Shown piece after piece: positions 1 through 9,416 of a DNA stretch of 64,000 nt. The stretch is from contig JACJNY010000011.1 in assembly GCA_014695295.1 (NCBI GenBank), positions 1 through 64,000 of the forward strand. The letters run 5' to 3'. Within the stretch, counting starts at the first letter, position 1; each line of letters opens with the position of its first letter. Made by a program: the position numbers and the translations under genes. The notes under the pieces are model-generated. The model had not been told where the DNA came from. It was given only the letters and a program-made list of their open reading frames with translations, and did not search any database. Source of the DNA: Microcoleus sp. FACHB-61. GTDB taxonomy: Bacteria; Cyanobacteriota; Cyanobacteriia; Cyanobacteriales; Microcoleaceae.

Positions 1-308
1 TGTTCATTTAAGGAGTGGATAGGTTTTATTTTTCACCCTTATTCTCTCCCGGCGCGGTGGCTCTAGTTCTTCTTTGGCCACCGTTCTCATCTTTATTTAG
101 TCTAAACTACAGTAATTGCGTTTGCAGTTTTATCGAACCTGCCGCCTTCGCTGCATGGCTTTTGCGGCACCACCAGGGAGATAAAACTGCGCAAAATGAA
201 GCGGTGCAAGCGCTTGCCGACGCGATCGAACTCTCCCAGATTCAGCGGGATTCGGTGACCATCGGGAAGTCTCCGGCGGAATTTGTTAAGCTCGATCGCC
301 CGTCCTAA
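1..308 (+). pseudogene. Possible 3' fragment of an unidentified gene
   Basis: An open frame enters from the left side and stops at 306-308. Its last 50 or so residues (AWLLRHHQGDK, then QALADAIELSQ, ending FVKLDRPS) have the composition of a real, soluble alpha-helical protein. The part before residue 45 is hydrophobic and reads like untranslated sequence. I do not recognise the family. It could be a 5'-truncated remnant, or the true C-terminus of a gene whose upstream part is frameshifted or outside the window. An overlapping minus-strand frame (102-323) has no credible features. Confidence 0.25.
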
Positions 309-1081
309 TCGACGCTCCGGCACTGGATTTGTCGTTCCTTAAATAAGTGTTTTGCAAACTGATAAAGCTCTATGTCTAGTAGATTTTGTTGGGCAATTAA
401 ATGTAAGGTTTCCTGATCGATACAAGAACTTTTCGGTTTGTTTACCCCTACATTTTCTGCGACAATTTGAACTTGCGACAAACCCAGGTATTTGCTGAAA
501 ATTTCTAAACTTTCAGCAAACCGATCTTGAATGCCAAAAGTATAATAGTGAATTAGGTTGTATTTAGCTTGTTCTAACATCTTAGAGGAACAATTACCGT
601 AAGGGACTTTCCAGCCGACTCCCGATAGCATTCTCACCTGCAAATTATCAAATTGTATTGATTGTTTACAAGAAATTAGATAGTCAAGGCTATGTTCCGT
701 TCTGCCGAATATGTGGTAGTAAAAAGAGATGACTCGCTCTATTGGTTCGCGCAAGAGCGTGATATAATGGAAATTATTGACAGGCAATAAACTATGAATC
801 CCAAAAGGTTTATGCCCACTAATGACTCTCAGTTTCACCCAACTATTAAATTTTTGATTATTTATTGCAGGAAGATATCGAAAATAACCTCTCAGTTCAT
901 TAAGTAGTTCATCTGCATTTTTTGTCGTTACCGTTGGATCGTCATAAAACATAAATACAGCATTTTCACCATACTGTTGCATGAGAATATGACGCACCGA
1001 TGTCCCTGCTGTCTTGGGAATATGCGTAAAAATGATTAATTTTTTCTGGATATCTTTAGCAATTTTTTTGGTAGCTTCCAT
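305..1081 (-). CDS. Sulfotransferase-family protein
   Basis: A 258-residue protein likely to transfer sulfate from PAPS to a glycan or other acceptor. The N-terminal loop THIPKTAGTS (about residues 19-28) is the 5'-phosphosulfate-binding loop of the sulfotransferase-2/heparan-sulfate-type family. The later REPIERVISFYYH stretch matches the 3'-phosphate-binding element, with Arg and Ser in place. The length is normal for bacterial members of this family. The start is supported by a good Shine-Dalgarno (AGGAG about 10 bases upstream, on the minus strand). It stands alone, divergent from the P-type ATPase. Such genes in cyanobacteria often sit near exopolysaccharide loci, but no glycosyltransferase is visible here, so the acceptor is unknown. 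Confidence 0.75.
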   Translation of the reverse strand: MEATKKIAKDIQKKLIIFTHIPKTAGTSVRHILMQQYGENAVFMFYDDPTVTTKNADELLNELRGYFRYLPAINNQKFNSWVKLRVISGHKPFGIHSLLPVNNFHYITLLREPIERVISFYYHIFGRTEHSLDYLISCKQSIQFDNLQVRMLSGVGWKVPYGNCSSKMLEQAKYNLIHYYTFGIQDRFAESLEIFSKYLGLSQVQIVAENVGVNKPKSSCIDQETLHLIAQQNLLDIELYQFAKHLFKERQIQCRSVD

Positions 1082-1144
1082 TCTTTATTATCTCCTTTCA
1101 AGTATGAGAGGTCGGGCAACTAAGTCAACGAGGAATTTTAAGGA

Positions 1145-1257
1145 GGCGTTGCTGAATACAGGTATGAATTCAAGATTTCCCAATTGCTATAAACCAACTA
1201 TGATGAGTTTTGTAACATCAAGCGAAAAGTTGATTCATAGCCTGAATCAGAAACGCC
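1145..1257. mobile_element. MITE-like element with about 27-bp imperfect inverted ends
   Basis: The left end begins GGCGTTGCTGAATACAGG and continues TATGAATTCA. The reverse complement of the right end begins GGCGTTTCTGATTCAGG and continues CTATGAATCAA, so the two ends match over roughly 27 positions with a few mismatches. The 113-bp interior has no coding capacity. This is the structure of a miniature inverted-repeat element or an internally deleted insertion sequence. I could not see a convincing target duplication. It lies in the divergent promoter region between the sulfotransferase and the P-type ATPase. From memory the ends resemble IS5-group termini; that is not verified. Confidence 0.6.
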
Positions 1258-1532
1258 GTTTTGTTTGTTGTGAAACGTAATTTTGCCAATAAAACTCAGC
1301 CGGAAGTGTTTGAGCATTTAAACTAAATAAGTGATGTACGATTGTTCATCCATCACAATTAATGTTTTTTCCAATCCTCTCAATAAAAGGCAATAATAAA
1401 CCAAGTCCAGTGAACAAAGGTTTGCAAGTCCATAAGCTATCTCAATCGGTTCTATGCCTAAGTATAGGAAGCAAATGTGATCCAAATGTGAGTAACAGAA
1501 ATCAGTCGCTCACTTTTCCCTCACATTCATCA

Positions 1533-4304
1533 ATGACTCTAGAAACAAGACGAAACAACAGAGAAGCTATTGGCTTGACAAGAAACGTTATGACTGCAAC
1601 AAATGTAGAAAAATTAGTAGAACACTCTTGGCATCACCTCTCTGTCGAGAAAGTGGCTCGGCTTTTAGATACTGACCTGGAAATAGGTCTATCTTCCGAC
1701 GTGTCAGCGGAACGGCGCGAGATCCTCGGTCCCAATCAACTAACGGCTCAGAAGCAGCAAAGTCCCTGGTTGCGATTTTTACAGCAACTGAATCAGCCGC
1801 TAATCTACATTTTGTTAGCTGCTGGGATAGTGACAGCATTTCTGAAAGAGTGGATTGATTCAGGGGTAATTTTTGGGGTTGCTCTGACGAATGCCACCAT
1901 TGGTTTCGTTCAAGAGTCAAAGGCAGAGAATGCGATCGCCGCTTTAGCAAAATCTGTTGCAACTGAGGCAACCATTCTCCGCAACGGTCAAAAGCAAGTG
2001 GTTTCATCCAGCGAACTGGTTCCTGGCGATCTCGTCTTGCTGTCTTCTGGGGATAAAGTGTCTGCAGATCTGCGGCTGATCGAAGTCCGTGACTTACAAG
2101 TCGATGAGTCAGCGTTAACGGGAGAATCTGTCGCGGTTGAGAAGCAATCCCAGGCGCTAGAGGCAGACGCTGCACTGGCCGATCGCACGAACATGGCGTA
2201 TACCGGAAGCCTGGTAACGTTTGGACAGGGACGCGGACTCGTCGTCAGCATTGGTGACATGACCGAGACCGGACACATCTCCCAACTCATGCAGCAAAGT
2301 ACCACACTGGAAACCCCACTGAGTCGCAAAATTGACAAATTTAGCACCACTTTGCTCTATGTCATTTTAGGTTTGGCTGCCTTCACCTTTGCTGCAGGCA
2401 TTGCCCAGAGATTTTCTTGGGTTGAGGTGTTCAAGGCATCTGTGGCGCTTGCGGTCAGCGCAATTCCTGAAGGCTTACCCGCGATTTTAACGGTGACACT
2501 GGCGATCGGGGTTTCCCAAATGGCAAAGCAGCACGCCATTATTCGCAAACTTCCGGCAATTGAGACGCTGGGCAGCACCACCGTGATTTGTTCCGACAAA
2601 ACCGGAACCTTGACAGAGAATCAAATGACTGTTCAAGAGATCGATGCCGGTGGAAAGCGATATCGGGTTAGCGGTGGAGGATATGCACCAGACGGGAAAA
2701 TTTTTGTAAATGGACACCCCGTTGACTTGGCGAAGGCACCTGCTTTATATGAATGCCTGCAAGCAGGATTGTTGTGCAACGATTCTTATCTAGACGTGGA
2801 AGACGGGAACTGGACTGTAATCGGTAGTCCAACGGAAGGGGCGCTGGTTGCGGTAGCCCAAAAAGCGGGGTTAATTACTGAGAAACTGGAGGAAGCGCTT
2901 TCCCGGCTCGATACACAGCCGTTTGAATCTCAGTTTCAATACATGGCAACCTTACATGACGATCGTCCACAACGGTTGATTTATGTCAAGGGTTCAATTG
3001 AGGCAATTCTCAAGCGGTGTCGCCAGATGCTTGATGAAGAGGGAAAGGCGATCGCCCTCAACCCCGCGCCGATCAAGCAAACCGTGGACAGAATGGCGAA
3101 AAAAGGGTTGCGAGTTCTGGCACTTGCCAAGAAAGTTGTACCCGCTTCTCAATCTTCAATTGAGCATTCTGATATTGAGCAAGGGTTAACTTTTGTGGGT
3201 CTGCAAGGCATGATCGACCCGCCTCGCCCCGAAGCGATTCAAGCGATTCAAGCCTGTCGGTCTGCGGGAATTCAGGTCAAGATGATTACGGGCGACCATG
3301 CCAAAACAGCAGCAGCAATCGCGCACCAAATGGGACTAAATCAAACCCAAGAGGCTCCCGTTTTTACCGGTCAAGAACTCGCTCAAATGAATCAGCAGCA
3401 ATTAGCCAATGCTGTCGAACAAAGCTGTGTATTTGCTCGTGTCGCACCAGAGCAAAAGCTCCGCATTGTCGAAGCACTTCAGTCTAAGGGCGAGATTGTG
3501 GCGATGACTGGAGATGGGGTTAACGATGCTCCTGCCCTGAAGCAAGCTGACATTGGGATAGCGATGGGTATCACGGGCACTGAAGTCACAAAAGAAGCAG
3601 CAGATATGATTCTGACGGATGACAACTTTGCTTCGATCGAGAAAGCAGTTAAGGAAGGGCGCACGGTTTATAAGAATCTGCTGCGGGCGATCGCCTTCAT
3701 CCTGCCCGTGAATGGTGGAGAGTCCATGACCATCTTGATTGCCGTACTTCTGGCAACCCCACTACCAATTTTGCCAGTACAAATTCTCTGGCTGAATATG
3801 GTCAGTTCAGTTGCGTTGAGCTTACCGTTGGCATTTGAGCCGCCCTCTCCCAATGTCATGCAACAGCCGCCTCGACCTGCCAATGAACCGCTTCTGTCTC
3901 GCAGGCTGACCGCTCGGATTCTGACAGTTTCGGTATTTAACTGGATTGTGATCTTTGGGATGTTTGAATGGATCGTCCAAACCACAGGCAATGAAGCTCT
4001 AGCCCGGACGATGGCAATTCAAGCATTGGTTGCGGCCGAAGCTTTTTACCTATTAAGCATCAGTCGCTTCGTTCCGGCGATGGTCGCCAAACTACGCGGT
4101 AAAGATGAATCAGTTGGCTATGCTGTGGCGATCGGCATTGGGGCTATTTTCATTCTCCAATTCCTGTTTAGCCAATGGGGCATTATGAATCAGTTATTCG
4201 ACACTGAAGCTTTGAGCGCAATCCAAGGCTTAATTTGTATCGGATTCGGACTGCCCATGATTGCTTTGTCAGCTTTGCTAAAGCGTTTTGCACCTCTGAA
4301 CTAA
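1533..4304 (+). CDS. P2-type cation-transporting ATPase
   Basis: A membrane ATPase that moves a cation across the plasma or thylakoid membrane using an aspartyl-phosphate cycle. All core motifs are present: TGES in the actuator domain (near nt 2117), PEGLP in membrane helix 4, DKTGTLT with the phosphorylated Asp (near nt 2591), KGS in the nucleotide domain, and TGDGVNDAP in the hinge (near nt 3508). An N-terminal cation-ATPase domain and C-terminal membrane helices complete the P2 layout. Helix 6 reads [16 protein letters not shown], without the Asp that calcium pumps use, so the transported ion is uncertain. The frame is open from 1362, but the first 57 residues look non-coding. Starts at 1533 or 1590 (before [13 protein letters not shown]) fit the family better. 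The next gene begins 81 bases downstream. Confidence 0.9.
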   Translation: MTLETRRNNREAIGLTRNVMTATNVEKLVEHSWHHLSVEKVARLLDTDLEIGLSSDVSAERREILGPNQLTAQKQQSPWLRFLQQLNQPLIYILLAAGIVTAFLKEWIDSGVIFGVALTNATIGFVQESKAENAIAALAKSVATEATILRNGQKQVVSSSELVPGDLVLLSSGDKVSADLRLIEVRDLQVDESALTGESVAVEKQSQALEADAALADRTNMAYTGSLVTFGQGRGLVVSIGDMTETGHISQLMQQSTTLETPLSRKIDKFSTTLLYVILGLAAFTFAAGIAQRFSWVEVFKASVALAVSAIPEGLPAILTVTLAIGVSQMAKQHAIIRKLPAIETLGSTTVICSDKTGTLTENQMTVQEIDAGGKRYRVSGGGYAPDGKIFVNGHPVDLAKAPALYECLQAGLLCNDSYLDVEDGNWTVIGSPTEGALVAVAQKAGLITEKLEEALSRLDTQPFESQFQYMATLHDDRPQRLIYVKGSIEAILKRCRQMLDEEGKAIALNPAPIKQTVDRMAKKGLRVLALAKKVVPASQSSIEHSDIEQGLTFVGLQGMIDPPRPEAIQAIQACRSAGIQVKMITGDHAKTAAAIAHQMGLNQTQEAPVFTGQELAQMNQQQLANAVEQSCVFARVAPEQKLRIVEALQSKGEIVAMTGDGVNDAPALKQADIGIAMGITGTEVTKEAADMILTDDNFASIEKAVKEGRTVYKNLLRAIAFILPVNGGESMTILIAVLLATPLPILPVQILWLNMVSSVALSLPLAFEPPSPNVMQQPPRPANEPLLSRRLTARILTVSVFNWIVIFGMFEWIVQTTGNEALARTMAIQALVAAEAFYLLSISRFVPAMVAKLRGKDESVGYAVAIGIGAIFILQFLFSQWGIMNQLFDTEALSAIQGLICIGFGLPMIALSALLKRFAPLN

Positions 4305-4385
4305 GTAGTTTTTGTGATGAGGCCATTCAAAGCGGCTTTACAGACTATTTACCAATTTTGTAGCGTTAAATATTGAATATTTCTC

Positions 4386-4913
4386 ATGAATTACCAAAAC
4401 CTCAAACGTGCTAGCGGCCTATTTACTAATCATCGAAACGCAGAGCAGGCGCTAGTTGAGCTAAAAAGCAGGGGCTTCCCCATGCACAAGATTTCAGTGA
4501 TTGCTAAACCTTCTGACAATGATGATTTGGACTCTCTGGGCGTGCAGCAAGTTTTAATCACAAGAGCAGCAGGCGCACAAGTAGGCGCAATCTTAGGCAG
4601 CATACGACTAGGTTCAGTAGCCTTAATTGTTGGACTCAGCAGCCTGCTAATTCCCGGTATTGGCCCGGCATTAGCGGTGGAAAGCATTTTAGCAACTTTC
4701 TTTGGAAGTGGGATTGCTGCAACTGCTGGTGGTCTATATGGCGCACTTCAAGGATGGTTGGTGCCAGAAGAACAAGCAAGAATTTACAACGACAGATTTA
4801 ACCAGGGAGATTATTTGATCGTCATTGAGGCAAGAAAAAATGAGATCGTGATTGCTGAACCTGTCCTTAAACGTTGGGAGATTCTGACGTGGCGTGTCTA
4901 TGATGCTACATAA
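4386..4913 (+). CDS. General-stress-protein-like membrane protein
   Basis: A 175-residue protein. The N-terminal part (SGLFTNHRNAEQALVELKSRGF) has the form of the GSP17M/YflT-like alpha-beta domain found in bacterial stress proteins. It is followed by a Gly/Ala-rich double membrane hairpin (about residues 65-120: VGAILGSIRLGSVALIVG, then GIGPALAVE and GIAATAGGLYGAL) and a short C-terminal beta-rich tail ending LIVIEARKNEIVIAEPVLKRW. Such proteins are common in cyanobacteria and are often induced by desiccation, salt or oxidative stress. The biochemical role is unknown. Its place between a P-type ATPase and a Na+/H+ antiporter fits an ion or osmotic stress group, which is inference from context. 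Confidence 0.65.
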   Translation: MNYQNLKRASGLFTNHRNAEQALVELKSRGFPMHKISVIAKPSDNDDLDSLGVQQVLITRAAGAQVGAILGSIRLGSVALIVGLSSLLIPGIGPALAVESILATFFGSGIAATAGGLYGALQGWLVPEEQARIYNDRFNQGDYLIVIEARKNEIVIAEPVLKRWEILTWRVYDAT

Positions 4914-5346
4914 ATTCAAGGTAAGAAAGGACGAGGGAGCATCTCAATGAAAGCAGCCAAGCTAGAAATTGGAGTTGCGAGCTAGGAGCCAGGAAGAAAG
5001 AGGAAGAAGGAAGAAGGAAGGAGCCAGAAGAAGTGTTTTTACAAATATGAGATGCTCCCAAAGTGTGAAGTTTTACGCTCAGTATCAGATTGTTGCTTTT
5101 TTAAGGCAGTTTGGACTCAACAGGAGGTAATGACATGGCAGCGATATCAGATTGTTGTCTTGGTGAGGTAGTTTGGTAACAATAGCTCAGGACTATCGCC
5201 CAACAACCCAGAAATCCTGTTTCAGCTTCATCAGCATTCATCCAAATACACCACATAAATTGCAGTTACGCCTACAGCAGAGTGAACCGTCTCCTGTAGA
5301 CTAAAACCGTAGTTAATCTGTCAATTTCTGTGAGGAAAACGAGTTT
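4914..5346. other. Gene-free region with a direct repeat
   Basis: This spacer contains a purine-rich stretch of AAGAAGG-type units (about 4990-5030). It also contains two 32-base direct copies starting TATCAGATTGTTG and ending GTAGTTTGG or GCAGTTTGG, at 5083-5114 and 5145-5176, which match at 26 of 32 positions. No plausible ORF or tRNA is seen. A Shine-Dalgarno-like GTGAGGAAAA precedes the antiporter start. Confidence 0.5.
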
Positions 5347-6978
5347 ATGACCGGAATATCGGCGATCGAGTCGATTGTAGCGCAAGCACCTCCCTTGGGC
5401 AGCGATCCTGCTACAAATAGCCAAACGGCAGCAGCCATTCCTGAATTGGTCATCATCTTGATCATTCTGCTGCTGATTGCAACTTTTGTTGCACTCGTAA
5501 CCCAACGGTTGCGAATTCCCTATGTGACGGGCTTAGTGTTAGCAGGCTTGCCCATTACGGAGCTCTTGTCGCGTCGAATTGGTTTAGACCCATCTTTAGT
5601 ATTAAATCTTTTTCTACCCATTCTGATTTTTGAAGCAGCTATCAATACGGATATCAGCCGTCTCCGCAGCACCTTTAAGCCGATCGCCCTGCTGGCTGGT
5701 CCAGGCTCGATCTTTTCCTCAGCAATTATCGCTGTTCTGGTTAAATTTGGGCTAGGGCTAGACTGGATTCCGGCATTGCTGATCGGAGTCATTCTGGCAA
5801 ACACTGATACTGTCTCGATGATCGCGGTTTTTAAAGAGATCCGTGTACCTTCCCGGCTATCCACCATCGTGGAAGGAGAAACTCTGTTCAATGATGCGGC
5901 TGCCCTGGTTTCATTCAATTTGATTCTAGTCGTTTATGCTACAGGTTCTCTTACCGTCGTGGGAGGACTTAAGGAACTGCTCGTGGTTGCCTTGGGTGGG
6001 GGACTCGTGGGTGTCATCTTAGGTTACTTGAGTCTGCCAATATTTGTTCGATTAAATGACCCGTTGAGTAGTCTCTTGCTGACCGTTGCGCTGGCGTTAG
6101 GAACATTCCAAATCGGGCAATTTTTTGGGGTATCCGGTGCGGTGGCTGTGGTGATCGCCGGACTTATTTTTGGCAATCTGGGTCTTTCTCGCAGTACCTC
6201 AGCCTCGGATCGAATTACGCTACTCAGCTTCTGGGAGTACGCTGGTTTTGGGGTCAATACATTTATTTTTCTGCTGATCGGCATTGAGATTAACCCGCTC
6301 ACGCTGTGGAGAATTTTGCCATCCATTCTGTTCGTCATTTTGGCGTATCAACTGGGACGGATTCTCTCGGTCTATCTGTTGTTAGCGGGGCTGCGGTGGT
6401 TCGATCGGCCGATTCCCCTGCGCTGGCAGCACGTTCTGTTTCTGGGAAACATCAAAGGCTCACTCTCGATGGCACTGGCGCTTAGTATTCCTCTGGCATT
6501 GACAGGACGAGATAACATCATTGCGCTGGTTTTCGGTGCAGTTTTATTCTCCCTGGTAGGACAGGGATTAAGTTTACCCTGGCTGGTAAAACGGTTACAA
6601 ATCAGCCGTGTTTCTGATGTAATGCAGGAAGCTGGGCAGTTACAGATTCAGTTAATTGCTTCCAAAGCGGCTCAAGATGAGCTAGATAGTTTGCTGAAAG
6701 CAGGCGTGTTGCCGAAGGCAGTTTACGAGGAGTTATGGGCATCGTATCAAGCACGAGTAGCACAGTCTGAGCGAGTGCTGCGCGATCTCTACAATCAACA
6801 TCGAGCAGGGCAACTAGAGGGCGATCGCAGCGGGCTAGATACGATTCGGCGGCGATTGCTTCTAGCAGAAAAAGGAGCAGTTAGCGATGCCCTCCGCAAG
6901 CGAATTGTCCCAGAGGATCTGGTTCATCCTTACATCAAAGATTTGGATGAGAAACTTCTAACGTTGGCAGATGACTAG
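5347..6978 (+). CDS. CPA1-family Na+/H+ antiporter (NhaP-like)
   Basis: A polytopic membrane protein of 543 residues that exchanges protons for Na+ (or K+) and so controls internal pH and salt. About 12-13 hydrophobic helices fill residues 30-420. The family signature EGETLFNDAAAL (about residues 176-187) carries the Asn-Asp pair used for ion binding, and ANTDTVSMIAVFKE is the preceding conserved helix. The C-terminal 120 residues are soluble, charged and helical, typical of cyanobacterial NhaP-like regulatory tails. Its last 44 bases overlap the end of the convergent TrkA-like gene. The neighbours (cation ATPase, stress protein, TrkA-like) suggest an ion-homeostasis group. Confidence 0.9.
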   Translation: MTGISAIESIVAQAPPLGSDPATNSQTAAAIPELVIILIILLLIATFVALVTQRLRIPYVTGLVLAGLPITELLSRRIGLDPSLVLNLFLPILIFEAAINTDISRLRSTFKPIALLAGPGSIFSSAIIAVLVKFGLGLDWIPALLIGVILANTDTVSMIAVFKEIRVPSRLSTIVEGETLFNDAAALVSFNLILVVYATGSLTVVGGLKELLVVALGGGLVGVILGYLSLPIFVRLNDPLSSLLLTVALALGTFQIGQFFGVSGAVAVVIAGLIFGNLGLSRSTSASDRITLLSFWEYAGFGVNTFIFLLIGIEINPLTLWRILPSILFVILAYQLGRILSVYLLLAGLRWFDRPIPLRWQHVLFLGNIKGSLSMALALSIPLALTGRDNIIALVFGAVLFSLVGQGLSLPWLVKRLQISRVSDVMQEAGQLQIQLIASKAAQDELDSLLKAGVLPKAVYEELWASYQARVAQSERVLRDLYNQHRAGQLEGDRSGLDTIRRRLLLAEKGAVSDALRKRIVPEDLVHPYIKDLDEKLLTLADD

Positions 6979-7651
6979 CGCGAATGCCGAGGTAATCAAT
7001 CATCTGGTGAACTAGCTCTGGACGGGTGACGACCAAGATGGTAGAGCCTGCTTCAAGAACAGTATTGCCGTTCGGAATCTCCAGATTGGCGCACGCATGG
7101 GATTGATAACCAATAATCAGCGAACCTTTTGGAAAACGAGGGTCTTGAGCAATTTGAGCAACGGTGCGACCTGCCACCTTGCAATCGCCTGGAACTGGCA
7201 GCTTTAGTACCTCGACTTGCCCGTGTTCAAAGTGCATCATCGACTCGATTTGGGGATATTCAATCGCATTCGCCATTGATGCAACTGCCAAATCAATAGT
7301 GCTGATGATGTGACTGGCTCCGGCTAGTCGATAGGCTTCCAGGAATTCGCGATCGCGCATTCGCACCACAATATGGGAAATGCCATAGCTCCTGGATAGG
7401 GTGATCAGCGCTAAATTCAGTGCATCATCCCTGAGTGCTGCAACGACTGCGTTTGCTTGTTTAATTCCCGCTTCCAGAAGAACCGTTGTACTCACCGCAC
7501 TGCCTTCAAATGCCATCACTCCGATTTTTTCACGAGCAAAGCGACAGGCAAGCGGGTCGGCATCGATGATTGCAACCGTATGACCGAGTTTTAATAGCTG
7601 CTGCGCTAAACCCAGACCCATCATTCCTGCTCCACCAATTAATACGTACAT
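6935..7651 (-). CDS. TrkA-like NAD-binding potassium regulatory protein
   Basis: A 238-residue soluble protein with two domains. The N-terminal Rossmann fold (RCK-N/TrkA-N) begins MYVLIGGAGMMGLGLAQ, with the acidic end of the second strand at IIDAD. A C-terminal TrkA-C-like domain is centred on EVLKLPVPGDCKVAGRTV and ends in TILVVTRPE. Such proteins gate Trk, Ktr or CPA transporters in response to NAD(H) or ATP. It is convergent with, and overlaps by 44 bases, the Na+/H+ antiporter. A functional link between the two is plausible, though they are not co-transcribed. No separate K+ channel subunit is visible. Confidence 0.85.
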   Translation of the reverse strand: MYVLIGGAGMMGLGLAQQLLKLGHTVAIIDADPLACRFAREKIGVMAFEGSAVSTTVLLEAGIKQANAVVAALRDDALNLALITLSRSYGISHIVVRMRDREFLEAYRLAGASHIISTIDLAVASMANAIEYPQIESMMHFEHGQVEVLKLPVPGDCKVAGRTVAQIAQDPRFPKGSLIIGYQSHACANLEIPNGNTVLEAGSTILVVTRPELVHQMIDYLGIRASHLPTLEVSHPNL

Positions 7652-7721
7652 GACTATTTGTCACCCCAAGAATGAACGTTACAGATTTATCCCTATGAGT
7701 GAGATTGTTTTGGGTTTCTAT

Positions 7722-7806
7722 CAGTTTAATCTGCTTGTGGGGTGGCTTTTACTGGGCTTACTTATTACCTGTTCCACGCTTAGTTTAATCTGGTTGTGAG
7801 GTTGGC
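7722..7806. repeat. Short direct repeat between the trkA-like gene and gatC
   Basis: The sequence AGTTTAATCTGCTTGTGGGGT recurs about 60 bases later as AGTTTAATCTGGTTGTGAGGT. The copies sit downstream of gatC and upstream of the trkA-like start. No gene is seen in 7652-7859. Confidence 0.45.
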
Positions 7807-7859
7807 ATGGGAGCCAGCCCCTCAAGAGATTTTCCTCAGTTAGGTGCGCAGCGGGAACC

Positions 7860-8141
7860 CTACATAATCTTAGGCACTTTAAAAAACTCCCCATCGCGAT
7901 CGGGAGCTCCCTCCAAAATACTTTCTCCTTTAGCAAAAGGTTGCAAATCGTCCGATCGCATCACATTACTAACATCGATCGCCCGCGTTGTCGGCTGCAC
8001 CTTACTCGTATCCAGTTCGCTCAACTGCTCAAAATAATCCAAAATACCGTTCATTTGACTGGTGAACTGCTCTTCTTCTTCAGGCGTTAATTCTAATCGA
8101 GCTAAATTCGCTACTTTCCGAACTTCTTCTCTGTCAATCAT
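7860..8141 (-). CDS. gatC: Asp-tRNA(Asn)/Glu-tRNA(Gln) amidotransferase subunit C
   Basis: A 93-residue protein matching GatC over its full length: IDREEVRKVANLARLEL at the N-terminus, then a central QMNGILDYFEQL helix and the LRPDDL-like segment MRSDDLQPF, ending in FFKVPKIM. GatC is the small subunit that holds GatA and GatB together in the complex that converts misacylated Glu-tRNA(Gln), or Asp-tRNA(Asn), to the correct amide form. Cyanobacteria lack GlnRS, so this is an essential translation function. It is a single gene here; gatA and gatB are not in the window, as usual for cyanobacteria where the gat genes are scattered. Confidence 0.93.
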   Translation of the reverse strand: MIDREEVRKVANLARLELTPEEEEQFTSQMNGILDYFEQLSELDTSKVQPTTRAIDVSNVMRSDDLQPFAKGESILEGAPDRDGEFFKVPKIM

Positions 8142-8285
8142 AAAAATCTGTAATTCGGAATTGGTGATTAATGTTTAGTTGTGATTTGTGAGTTTTAAGT
8201 GAAAGGGTTTTCAATTTCCCCCTCAACACTTAAAACCACAACTTTCTGTTTACCCAATCAGGCTTCTTCTAGCTAACAACCGAGG

Positions 8286-8807
8286 TTAAAAATACACATC
8301 AATCTGTGCTCTACCCGTCGTCTTCAGCCAATTTTGCACCTCAATGTAATTGTTCGGGGCCAAGCGAATAGCCTCCTTCCAATAATCCGCCGCTTTATCA
8401 AACAGCCCGTCCGCCGCTTCAAGATTGCCAGCTTCCTTTTCTTTTTCCCCTTGATAGTGGTAAATCACAGCAATATTATTCAGCGCCTGCGGCATTCTCG
8501 GATTGAGTTCCAGGGCTTCGCTGTAATATTCCAAACCTTTATCGTGTTCGCCGTTGCTAGTATGGATCAGCCCCATATTGTACAAGACATAACTGCGATC
8601 GTAAGGATCTTCCTCCAGCTTCAGCGCTTCATGATAATTTTCCAGCGCTTCAGCATATTCGCCATCTGCTTGAGCTGACATACCATCCCGGTAATAAGCA
8701 AAAGCTTCCTTCGCCTGCTTTTTGGCCGGCATAATCTTCAGGATGATATCAGCCATTACCGTGAAACTTTTGTCAATAAAGTTATCGTTGCGTTGAGTTC
8801 TTGGCAT
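8286..8807 (-). CDS. ycf3: Photosystem I assembly protein Ycf3
   Basis: A 173-residue TPR protein that helps assemble the PSI core subunits PsaA and PsaB at the thylakoid. The N-terminus [20 protein letters not shown] is the family hallmark. Three TPR units follow ([32 protein letters not shown] and [15 protein letters not shown]), and it ends [15 protein letters not shown]. Length and sequence are those of the cyanobacterial and chloroplast protein throughout, so the start is secure. It lies 144 bases upstream of gatC on the same strand and could be co-transcribed with it. Confidence 0.96.
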   Translation of the reverse strand: MPRTQRNDNFIDKSFTVMADIILKIMPAKKQAKEAFAYYRDGMSAQADGEYAEALENYHEALKLEEDPYDRSYVLYNMGLIHTSNGEHDKGLEYYSEALELNPRMPQALNNIAVIYHYQGEKEKEAGNLEAADGLFDKAADYWKEAIRLAPNNYIEVQNWLKTTGRAQIDVYF

Positions 8808-9416
8808 ATGCGATTCTTTGGTTAGTGGCTAATCAGAAAAATTAGCCTGTAAAGTTTTGCTATTAATAATTGCGCAACTGTTTCAGTTGGCCGTTGTGTG
8901 GAGGGCGCTAACAAGTCTAGTCGATCGCAAGTGCGAACCCTAAAACACGCCCTTGGGTTTAACACCCGCGCAAGCTCTATCTATTTTATATAAGTCTTGC
9001 AAGACTTGCAAAAAAACCAGATTTCTTTAACCTCTCTCTCGCACTCTACACAAAACTTACAAAAACCCGCGCAGAAGGGAAAAGTTCTGCTGTAGGGTGC
9101 AGGAGCGATCCTCTTCGAGGGCTCCGCCAACGGGCGATCGCGCACCGTACCCTACTAACTGTACCCACAATCCCCCGCCGTTGACCCTTTTGGCAAACAA
9201 GCAAATAGTCTGCCCGAGAGAAATTCAATCACAAAGTTTTATTAAGCTATCTGAGTTTAGCCAACACTTAAAAATTATTCGGCAAAACACTAGCAATATT
9301 TTGCCCCAAAGTCAAGGGCAGCTTCCAAAAAAATCAGAAACCACAGCGCCAAAAGCAGCTCTAATTCCCGCAATATATAATAAAAATAACCAGGTAATTT
9401 TCACAGAGAGAAACCT
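8808..9416. other. Gene-free region upstream of the 440-residue membrane protein
   Basis: About 600 bases with no credible gene. An open frame at 9097-9504 has low-complexity, unstructured translation and overlaps the real gene out of frame. Near 9100-9155 there is a GC-rich dispersed-repeat-like stretch (GGAGCGATCCTCTTCGAGGG, then CAACGGGCGATCGCGCACC), common between cyanobacterial genes. The ycf3 promoter should lie near 8808-8900. Confidence 0.5.

Noticed and set aside
1014-1280. 88-residue plus-strand open frame
   Set aside because: It crosses the start of the sulfotransferase gene on the other strand and the MITE; composition and lack of a Shine-Dalgarno argue against coding.
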